This document shows, in pieces, positions 54,715 to 64,000 of a stretch of DNA of 64,000 nt. The stretch comes from Amorphochlora amoebiformis (Eukaryota; Cercozoa; Chlorarachniophyceae). The stretch covers positions 62,001 to 126,000 of the forward strand of contig BAAHQB010000258.1 of NCBI GenBank assembly GCA_054601695.1, read 5' to 3'. Under the pieces are notes generated by a model that searched no databases, was not told where the DNA came from, and was given only the letters and a program-made list of their open reading frames with translations. A program made the translations under genes and the position numbers. Position 1 is the stretch's first letter, and every line of letters starts with the position of its first letter.

Positions 54715-56700
54715 ATATACAGGTGCATATGCTTAACAAAAAACGCAGATTTAAACACTTTAAATTTGCGTCAGATAGTGCATCAGTCTTACCCTTTCAA
54801 GTGGAATCTCCACATACTTCAAAGACTCCAACCATTTTTGACTTCACTTTTTCAATTTTTAGCAAATTTCAACACTCCTGGCATATGACGTATACATTGC
54901 TGCATAAATGAGAATACATATAAGTGTATACATATATATAAAAATATATATACTCTAAGATCCCAAACAATGGCAGTTGTATCATTCGATGCTGAGATAC
55001 TAAAATGACAGATATAAATATATGTTTATGTACATATATAAATATATATATGTTGTAGCATGCCCATCACTTTGTCGTCACTCGAACGGCCTTTAACAAG
55101 CACTTCTTGTAGCATTGTCAATAATTTCAGCTAGGAACAAGCACTTCTTGTAGCAGTGTCAATAATTTCAACTAGGACGCATACGTGCATCAAAACGAGC
55201 GCATTTGTAAAAGTTTCAGAGTATTAAATATCGTACTGATCGCATAACGCTCAAGGTTCGATTCAAAGGAACGGACGTATGTATGCTGTGCTACTAGTAA
55301 TAATTCAAGACTTAATGGAAAGATCTTGGTCGAGAATAAACCTATTGGTAAGTAACAAATTAACGTTATAAACTTATAATTACTAGCTACGTTACGTGAG
55401 ACGCTAGATACGTAGCGTATATCCGGATACGTACCAAGTGAACTAACTCAGAACAATCTGCATATGATACGCGATATATTCTGTGATGCGTACGTGTGGT
55501 AATTCATAAACGAATACAAATATTCATGATCAACTAGCTAGTAGCTATACTTACGTACATACATGTATCAAATAGGTGTACATGTACGAATTATGATCAC
55601 CGGGATACCACACGGCAACGCACAATAGATGCGTACGCATCATAATATCATATTCATAGAATATTGTATGTGTATGCGTATCGATTCTACTATCTGAAGT
55701 AAAGAATAACTTTGTCCGTGCGTATGTGTACATATTCTAGATTGTGTACATACATATGCGTATGCGTACCACATACACATCAGTAAGACTCGCATCCGTG
55801 CGTACGTGTACATAGTTTAGATACTACATCTAGACATATGCGCATGCGTACGTACGACGTCGACATACACATTACAGGATGCGTATGCGCATGCGTACAC
55901 GTGCATACTTCGCATGGGTATGCGTATTTGTAGTACAACAGATATATGAACTCGAAACTGTAACAAATTAGGTAAGTTAAAAATAGTTTTTAGTCTCAAC
56001 TTAGACAACGCGTACATGTTGGATCAGTCTAGCTGTACATATATATATGTACATATATACTTTATATATGCTATAGATATTTAATATATGATATATTCAG
56101 AAGTCAGTGCGAATCTATAGGACCATAACTTATTATTCATGATTATCACTGTGCGTAATATTTAACTATTTACATGTTCAATACATTATATTTGTTCAAT
56201 GAATGATATGCTCAACACCTATACATTCTGATCTAGATGATGTACATGTACCAGATGTATGTAAACTTCTAGAAATTCTAGAAATCGATCCCGGACTGTG
56301 AACAGACTCTAAGATACTAAGGGAGTGCGTAAATTGTTCCAGTTATTAATCGGTTGTATTTCTATTTGTATCAAGCTAGCCACTGAGCCTACTAGCTACT
56401 GCTTAGCAATTACTACGTACACAGGTGCTAATGCGATACGAAGGTTCGAATATAGCGCTTGCTAGGTTTCACGCGTGTTTCTCTGGATTTATTTCTCATG
56501 CATGCAACTAGGCAAGTCTGTAAGTTGGTTCAATAATTAACGAAACTTAGTAGGTTGAAGTCTATTGTGACTATTACCTAAATTTACCTAAAAGAGTGCG
56601 CTAGCTTCTAGAATTAATTCATCTGTACGTCAATATTCGCTTTCTCTGCGGGTGGATTTTTCAGCTCAGAGATCTGATTGGGATTAGGTTAGATATATTT
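54715..56700. other. Non-TA, AT-rich region without identified gene
   Basis: 54.7-54.9 kb has a short open frame (62 codons) without recognisable features. 55.07-55.17 kb holds a short direct repeat (AACAAGCACTTCTTGTAGCA). 55.6-56.0 kb is rich in GCGTACGTG-like alternating sequence and CTAGA words. No exon chain found. Confidence 0.6.
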
Positions 56701-56733
56701 AAATGTTCTAATATATATATATATATATATGTA

Positions 56734-56774
<41 letters not shown>

Positions 56775-56904
56775 ACATATATATATATATATATATAATA
56801 TATATGTATGTATATGTATGTGTGGGTATAAAACTGCACGTACATTGTCATTTAATTACATGTGTATATATGTATATATGTGTGTACATATATATATTAC
56901 ATGA

Positions 56905-56967
<63 letters not shown>

Positions 56968-57012
56968 TATATATATTACATGAATATATATGTATATATA
57001 TGTGTGTATGTG

Positions 57013-57046
<34 letters not shown>

Positions 57047-57264
57047 ACTACCTATATATATACCTGTCTAGTGAATGCCTTTGTTGTAGTTTATAGATAT
57101 ATAGATATGTTAATATACATATATATGTATATAAATATATTATATATAAATATATATATATATATGTTTATATATATATATATATATGCATGTATAACTA
57201 AGAAAAACCTCATATGAATTTGATAGAGATACACATATCATGCATATGAACTTAATATATAATT

Positions 57265-57440
57265 ATGAGAGTGAGACACAGAGAGAAGAGAGAGACATAT
57301 ATAGAGAGAGATGAGAGACCTCGATGTCTCTCCCGTTATCTCCCATTTCTCCTCTCTCTTCCTCTCTCTACCTTCCTCTCTCTAACTCTCTCTCGCTCTC
57401 TCGCTTTCTCTCTATCTCTCTTCTCTCGACCTCAATTCTT
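57265..57440. repeat. GA-rich then CT-rich block
   Basis: GAGAGA-rich sequence (57,265-57,315) is followed by CTCTCT-rich sequence (57,325-57,435). The two can pair into a long imperfect hairpin. Confidence 0.75.
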
Positions 57441-57547
57441 ATTTTCAAGTTCTGATGTCATGCAGATATTTCTTCTATATATCTTGTGGGTTTTTTCTCT
57501 CTTTTCCATCTGCTTTTCGGGATCCTGAAATTATAAAATTATGAAAT

Positions 57548-57610
57548 AAGGGCTAAGGATAGGGTTAGGGTTATGATTAGGGTTAGAGTTTGGGTTAGGG
57601 TTAGGGGAAT
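57548..57610 (+). repeat. Short TTAGGG tract
   Basis: Variants of GGGTTAGGGTTA following the CT-rich block. Confidence 0.8.
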
Positions 57611-57715
57611 TTCCGTAAATGTGTTTTGTTTTGTAGGAATATGTACTATATGTCCAGGTTAGGTATAAATATACATATATATATGTATATATATATATAT
57701 ACATAAATATATATA

Positions 57716-57757
<42 letters not shown>

Positions 57758-57780
57758 CATATATATATATATATATATAA

Positions 57781-57812
<32 letters not shown>

Positions 57813-57878
57813 GTATATATGTGTGTAATATGCTTAAGTATATATACATACATGCCTATATATATATATCTATTTATG

Positions 57879-57927
<49 letters not shown>

Positions 57928-58009
57928 GAACAATGTTTGTTTTCTTTTATTCTTTTAAGCGATCGAATCTGAGCATCATAGCCGTTTCTCTCAGTTCTTT
58001 TCACAAAAC

Positions 58010-58440
58010 CAAATCGAACAAAGAGAGTAAGGGAAAAAATAGAGAAAAAAAAGAACCAAGAAAGAAAAAATAGAAAAAAGAGAACAAGGACGAGAAAGAG
58101 AGAGAGAAAAAAAGAACAGTATAAAATGAAAAACGAAGTGGAGAGAAAAATAAGAAAAAAAATGAACATGAGAACACAGAGCAAGAACGAGGGGAAAAAA
58201 AAGAAAAAAAAAAAGAAGAGAAAGAAAGAACAGGAGAAAGATCTAGAAAGAACCGAAGAAACAAGAAAACAAGAAAAACAAGAAAAACAAGAAAAACAAA
58301 AAAAACAAGAAAAACAAAGAAAAATGAAATTGAAAAAGAAAAAAAAAAAGAACAAAGAAAGGCAAAAACACCAAAGAACAAGAAAGAAAAAAAGAGTACA
58401 GGAATGAAAAAAACAGCAAGAAAGAAAGGAAAAAAAAATC
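58010..58440 (+). repeat. Polypurine tract, about 430 bp
   Basis: Almost only A and G on the plus strand with scattered C and very few T; includes repeats of AAGAAAAAC. The Lys/Glu-rich and Phe/Ser-rich frames it gives are compositional. Such tracts can form H-DNA. Confidence 0.85.
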
Positions 58441-58444
58441 ATTT

Positions 58445-58625
58445 TCGTAGTGTTAGGGTTAGTATTAGGGCTTTTCGGGTTAGAATAAGAGGATTTACGT
58501 TACGGTTAGAATTAGGGTTAGGCTTAGGGTTAGCATTAGGGTTAGGATTAGGGTTAGGCTTAGGGTTAGGCTTAGGGTTAGGATTAGGGTTAGGATTAGG
58601 GTTAGGTTTAGGGTTAGGTTTAGAA
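58445..58625 (+). repeat. Degenerate TTAGGG array
   Basis: Alternating GGGTTAGG(A/C)TTA units directly after the polypurine tract. Confidence 0.9.
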
Positions 58626-58629
58626 GGGG

Positions 58630-58678
58630 GTCCATGAGTTTCTTGAGAATTCAACATGGATATTCTCGTACTGATATA

Positions 58679-58758
<80 letters not shown>

Positions 58759-58946
58759 GCATCCGTGTTTATATGTAGCCATCGCTATAACGTTTATACT
58801 AATGACAAAAAATGACACATATAAACATGTTCATAGGCTCTTGTCAGCTCTGTAAATATATTTGTAATATTTCTACAAATGTAAAGATATATCCAAGTGC
58901 ATTTATCACTAATTTGAGAATATTACAATAGATATGTAATTCGGTA

Positions 58947-58979
<33 letters not shown>

Positions 58980-59131
58980 ATTATGTGTATACATGTGTGT
59001 GTATGAATGTATATATTATATATATACATATATATATATATATATGTGTATATATATATATACATATATACATATATATGTATACTGACAGTTATATGAA
59101 ATCATATTTTTGATGACAACAAGAAACATAT

Positions 59132-59163
<32 letters not shown>

Positions 59164-59364
59164 AATAGATATATTATACATATATATATGTATGTAAATA
59201 TATATATATATATATACATGTATATATCTATATATATATATATATATATATAAGTATAATCTTCTTTTGGATTTGTCATCAACAAGAGCATCACGGACTA
59301 TACACCTCTCTCTCTCTATATATATATATATTGTATATATATATATATATATATAAATGGAATT

Positions 59365-59419
<55 letters not shown>

Positions 59420-59685
59420 GTTCTTGTATATATATATATATATAATCTAAATTTCGATGTACATATATATATATATATATATTTATATATATCATATACA
59501 CATATATGTATATACATGTATGCAAAAAAAAAGTATGCATATGGATATGAACACATTTATACATATATACGTGTAATATATATATATATATATACACATA
59601 TATATATATATATTATGTATATACTTATCTCTATATGAATATGTATATATACACACACACACACATACACACATATATGTATATA

Positions 59686-59718
<33 letters not shown>

Positions 59719-59809
59719 GTATCTGTACGTACGTATACGTACGGACATATTTTTAATAAAATATTATCATTAATATCTACGTACAATACACGTGTAAAAA
59801 TACGTTACG

Positions 59810-59893
<84 letters not shown>

Positions 59894-60383
59894 ATACATA
59901 CATAGATACATACATACATTCATCTTGTTATCGCATCATTGTACATATAATAAACTTCGACCTAGCGTGGACACGTAGATATCTGTACAATGCGACAGAA
60001 CTATGCCAGATTTACCGGAGATCTCCAGAGATTCCCGAGATTGCTCGGAGGTTGCCTACCCGGATTTCAGATCACGAAAGACAATGTGACGTCACGCAAT
60101 GTCACTCTTCGAGGAATATCAAGAGGTTAGAATGTTCCTAGAAATTTTTCTGAATGTCAAGCTGCCTGGGAATATGGTTCGTTTATTCTTTGTCTCTATC
60201 TCCCTTGTATGTCTGACTCACTCTCTGTCTTTCTTTCTCTTTGTCATTCTCACCTTATTTTTACTATCCCTAACTCTATTTTAGTTTCGCTTTCTTTCTC
60301 TCTCCGCCCTTCTTAGTTTCATAACCCTAACCCTAATCTTAAATCTAACCCTAACCCTAATCCTTTTTCGTCATAATTTAAAC

Positions 60384-60456
<73 letters not shown>

Positions 60457-60498
60457 CATTCTAGCTTGGTGGTAATCTTCTCTTACTTTTGAATGGCC

Positions 60499-60577
<79 letters not shown>

Positions 60578-60599
60578 TGTATTTTTTAGTATATTTGTG

Positions 60600-60639
<40 letters not shown>

Positions 60640-60653
60640 TTTTATATATATTA

Positions 60654-60748
<95 letters not shown>

Positions 60749-60791
60749 AAAATGTATAGGTAATATGCACACATTATACACACACATATAT

Positions 60792-60823
<32 letters not shown>

Positions 60824-61030
60824 GTATATATATTATGTATATGTACATAATGAATATAACACACACACTCACACATACACACATATACAAATATATATGC
60901 TTTACACACATAATATATACATATACATATATATACACACATATAATATATATACATTTTACATATATACATATACATATACATATTCATACATGCATAT
61001 ACACACATACATAATATGTATAATATAAAG

Positions 61031-61106
<76 letters not shown>

Positions 61107-61227
61107 ACATATATACATAATATGTATAATATATATATATATATATATATATAGTATATACACATATACATATGTATATGTATATATATATATGTGTATA
61201 TACATATATACATATATATATATGTAC

Positions 61228-61278
<51 letters not shown>

Positions 61279-61310
61279 TTACACGTCCTCACATCTACAT
61301 TGTCTATCCA
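58630..61310. repeat. TA microsatellite region with small unique islands
   Basis: Mostly (TA)n. Islands at 58.79-58.93, 59.25-59.31 and 59.92-60.32 kb. The last has GAGATCTCCAGAGATTCCCG-like text recalling 17.93-18.0 kb, then pyrimidine-rich sequence. No exon chain found. Confidence 0.75.
60320..60365 (-). repeat. Short CCCTAA tract
   Basis: CCCTAACCCTAAT units after a pyrimidine-rich stretch. Confidence 0.85.
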
Positions 61311-61617
61311 GTTATATATATATCATGCAAATTATGAAACAATATATAATTTTATCAGAAACAAATGAACCCTCCTATTTTTCTAGATTTGTCTCTCACT
61401 TTTGTTCTTTTTTCGTCTCTCTTGTCATTACTCTCTCTTCCTTCCCGCTGTCTCTCTTTTTAGGCAAAAACTCCGTCTCTCTCTCTTTCTCTCTAACCTT
61501 CTTTCCCCACCCCCTTTGCTCTCCTGGAAAAAACCATTGTGTACGACTGATTTGCACATTTTTCACAAATTTTGTGAGCTACATTGGGCTAGGATGAGTC
61601 ACACCAGCCAGAATACA
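61310..61617 (+). other. Pyrimidine-rich island
   Basis: CTCTCT/TTCTTT-rich sequence with an open frame of low complexity; I see no supported gene. Confidence 0.5.
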
Positions 61618-61835
61618 TTTGAATCCCGGGATTTGGAATTAAAACCCGGGATTAAAGCATCTATGCTGCGAATCCCGGCTGCGAATCCCACAGGCGAATC
61701 CCACAGGCGAATCTCCGTAGGAGCGAACCCCGGCGGCGGGCCGGTATAGGAGCGAATCCCGGTCCCAAGGACGAATCCCGGGATTCCCGGCCGTGCGAAT
61801 CCCGGCCGCACAGGAGCGAATCCCGGAGCATGACG
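61618..61835 (+). repeat. GC-rich GAATCCCGG minisatellite
   Basis: GCGAATCCC(G/A)(G/C) words recur about a dozen times at irregular 12-30 bp spacing. The GC-rich block stands out in a window that is mostly A and T. Confidence 0.85.
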
Positions 61836-62224
61836 AACGGAGCTTCTTATGGAGCATTTGACGATACTCATAACAGAGTCGAAGATCATCCCGGAAGAGC
61901 ACAGAGGCCTCTGACCCGATTGTAGTTTGAAGGTGTGCATTACCATGACCCTCCTTCAGCCGATAAATTATAATAGTTATGTTTTTCGCGACAAATACAT
62001 AAAAAAGCGGCGCACGCGCAAACCCACCCACGCTTAAGTTTCCCCATGCAATCAGAAGGATACGAGTCGAAGCACGCCATGGATAGATCCACACTTCGCC
62101 TATCGGCAGAGTGGAGGCCCAAACATAAATCCTTGTCTCCCTGGTATCTCGAACCAACCCCGTCACATGATGGGCTTTCAAGGTCGTATCATCTCCTTGC
62201 ATAAACTATATATACACATAAACC

Positions 62225-62552
62225 CTTACTTCATCACATACAGGCCGGGCTCAAGGCTTCCAAAATCACTTGTCTGGATTGCAATCGCCGCTCACTGAAG
62301 ACAGATGGACAGGAGGACATACTCACAGTCCCGACGTCTCCCGCGGGAATCAAGTCCCAACCATGGGCCCGCATGTGCCGCCTAGAGCAACTCAAAGTTG
62401 GGTGGTTCAGACGAATCAACACCAGCTTTCTCCTATGCACGTGGTTGAGCCAGCGCATGCTGGAGGTTCCACCTATATTCCACGTGTCAACGCAACGCCG
62501 TTAGGCAGCGTTATCCCTTATACTGGGGTCAGCGGGTACTTGCTCGTTATGA

Positions 62553-62560
<8 letters not shown>
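62225..62560 (+). CDS. Pro/Gln/His/Thr-rich candidate exon, arm B
   Basis: The frame [60 protein letters not shown] runs to about [10 protein letters not shown] before a TA run. In arm A the same frame has a TAG. Of about 16 differences between arms, about 7 are synonymous in this frame, more than in the two other open frames, which is weak support for it. The block at 62,645-62,760 ([20 protein letters not shown] in one frame) has similar composition and may be a further exon. Confidence 0.3.
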
Positions 62561-62599
<39 letters not shown>

Positions 62600-62606
62600 T
62601 TTATTA

Positions 62607-62648
<42 letters not shown>

Positions 62649-62778
62649 AGGCAAATCCCAATCGTCCATGAACGGCGTGAAATCCCAGGCATATATCCCA
62701 ACCACACCAACGTCCTTCACCACGCAAACCCCAATGCATCCAACGCAACGAATCTAAGTCATATTTTAGAACATATAT

Positions 62779-62822
<44 letters not shown>

Positions 62823-62851
62823 AGATTTATCTATAGATATGCAATATATAC

Positions 62852-62892
<41 letters not shown>

Positions 62893-62911
62893 TATATATA
62901 CATATATATAT

Positions 62912-62943
<32 letters not shown>

Positions 62944-62944
62944 C

Positions 62945-62975
<31 letters not shown>

Positions 62976-63099
62976 ATATTTTTTAATTGACATATTTCTA
63001 TATATATATATATATAATATATAGTATATACATATATATATGTGTATTTTGATTTTTATATATGCATTAGGTATATACATATATGTATGTATGTGTGTG

Positions 63100-63138
<39 letters not shown>

Positions 63139-63281
63139 GAATACATATATGATATACATTCTTAAGTATATACTATACATATAATTATGCTTAAAATTGA
63201 TACATTTATATGTGTTTACTATATATATATATATATACACACATATATATATATATATAAATAAAATATATAAAATATATA

Positions 63282-63326
<45 letters not shown>

Positions 63327-63395
63327 ATTTATGCATAAACATAATACATTACATCGAAAAATACACTGCATGCAATCTCAGGGTATTAGCATCAG

Positions 63396-63562
63396 GCTAT
63401 TACGACTAACAAAGGACATACCCGCGGACCCTTCGCCAATGGGTTAAGTGGAACCCCATTCGTGAGCACACACGTGCCGGACACAGGAAATTGTGTCAAC
63501 GGGGCGCCACAAGGGATCGCTTCCGCTCCTTCTGGGTTCAAAAGGTTGGTGATCACCCATGA
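63396..63562 (+). CDS. Candidate exon in arm B, Gly/Ser/Pro-rich
   Basis: After GCATCAG the frame reads AITTNKGHTRGPFANGLSGT then PFVSTHVPDTGNCVNGAPQG, IASAPSGFKRLVITH, ending GA|GTATAT. The arm A copy (44,874-44,708, minus strand) has exactly the same 167-bp length, the same flanking AG and GT, an open frame, and 8 of 55 residues changed. Family unknown. Confidence 0.4.
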
Positions 63563-63572
63563 GTATATGTGT

Positions 63573-63609
<37 letters not shown>

Positions 63610-63809
63610 GACAATATTTTTTATATGTATATCTGTATATATTATATATATAATATGTATATATATATATATATATGTGATGTATATGTATATGCTTTTA
63701 CCATCTATATATATCTATACACATATATATATATATATATATATATATGTATACACATACATATATATATATATATATATATGCAAAAATACATACATAA
63801 TGTATATGC

Positions 63810-63862
<53 letters not shown>

Positions 63863-64000
63863 CACATATATACATATGTATACATATAATATGTATGAAT
63901 AATACGATATACACATATATGTATAAACATATATATATATATATATATATATATCAGTACATACAATGTGTATCTATATATACACATATACATATATATA

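Larger units (their letters stand above)
50400..54715. other. Repeat-rich region, genes not resolved
   Basis: Besides the tandem arrays and TTAGGG tract, exon-like minus-strand islands occur at about 51,896-51,860 ([10 protein letters not shown] before GTATGT), 53,490-53,440 ([15 protein letters not shown]) and 54,190-54,132 ([18 protein letters not shown]). They were not linked into a gene. Confidence 0.35.
62035..64000. repeat. Large inverted duplication, arm B
   Basis: Partner of arm A. Inside, 62,096-62,110 joins directly to sequence that in arm A lies 1.1 kb farther in (47,322-47,398), with the short identity ACTCTG at the junction. Arm B therefore either lost about 1.1 kb, or arm A gained it. 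Confidence 0.85.

Noticed and set aside
58126-58407. Lys/Glu-rich 93-codon frame
   Set aside because: Compositional product of the polypurine tract; the opposite strand is equally open.

Overview
The window looks like nuclear DNA of an intron-rich eukaryote, probably a unicellular protist. It is dominated by (TA)n microsatellites, carries many interstitial TTAGGG/CCCTAA arrays (the canonical telomere hexamer), has no bacterial gene structure, and its genes are cut into very small GT-AG exons (about 24 to 190 nt) separated by TA-rich introns. Long open frames reading IYIYIY are translations of the microsatellite and are not genes. Species is not established; the foraminifer Reticulomyxa and some microalgae come to mind only from memory of similar TA-rich coding predictions.

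Reading the minus strand for short islands bounded by AG and GT, and requiring that reading phase be conserved from one exon to the next, recovers two substantial genes. Gene 1 (38,484 down to 9,383) is a 37-exon model of 691 codons plus stop. It encodes a PX domain, a textbook C2 domain, and a C-terminal pair of hydrophobic hairpins resembling the membrane module of MCTP-type proteins. All 36 junctions keep frame in the model; the PX, C2 and membrane parts are strong, and the linker between C2 and membrane is less certain. Gene 2 (8,330 down to 438, running off the left edge) encodes a protein with C-x2-C, TLQ...C, VVYIHTKG and LSEEC motifs, which I recall from uncharacterised proteins of diatoms and other microalgae. 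A leucine-rich-repeat gene end lies at 43,057 to 41,278 on the minus strand. A C2H2 zinc-finger terminal exon (2,224-2,355, plus strand) lies antisense inside a gene 2 intron.

The most unusual feature is that many exons are surrounded by partial copies of themselves. Copies of the acceptor half lie upstream and copies of the donor half lie downstream, each separated by (TA)n. At least ten exons show this, producing arrays of decoy splice sites.

The right half (44-64 kb) is poorer in recognisable genes. It contains a large inverted duplication (about 44.3-46.2 kb plus 47.32-47.40 kb, against 62.0-64.0 kb), a related pair of degenerate coding islands (39.0-40.7 and 47.3-48.25 kb), minisatellites, a foldback, a GC-rich minisatellite, a 430-bp polypurine tract and further TTAGGG arrays. 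Three copies of a roughly 240-bp SINE-like element are dispersed through the window.
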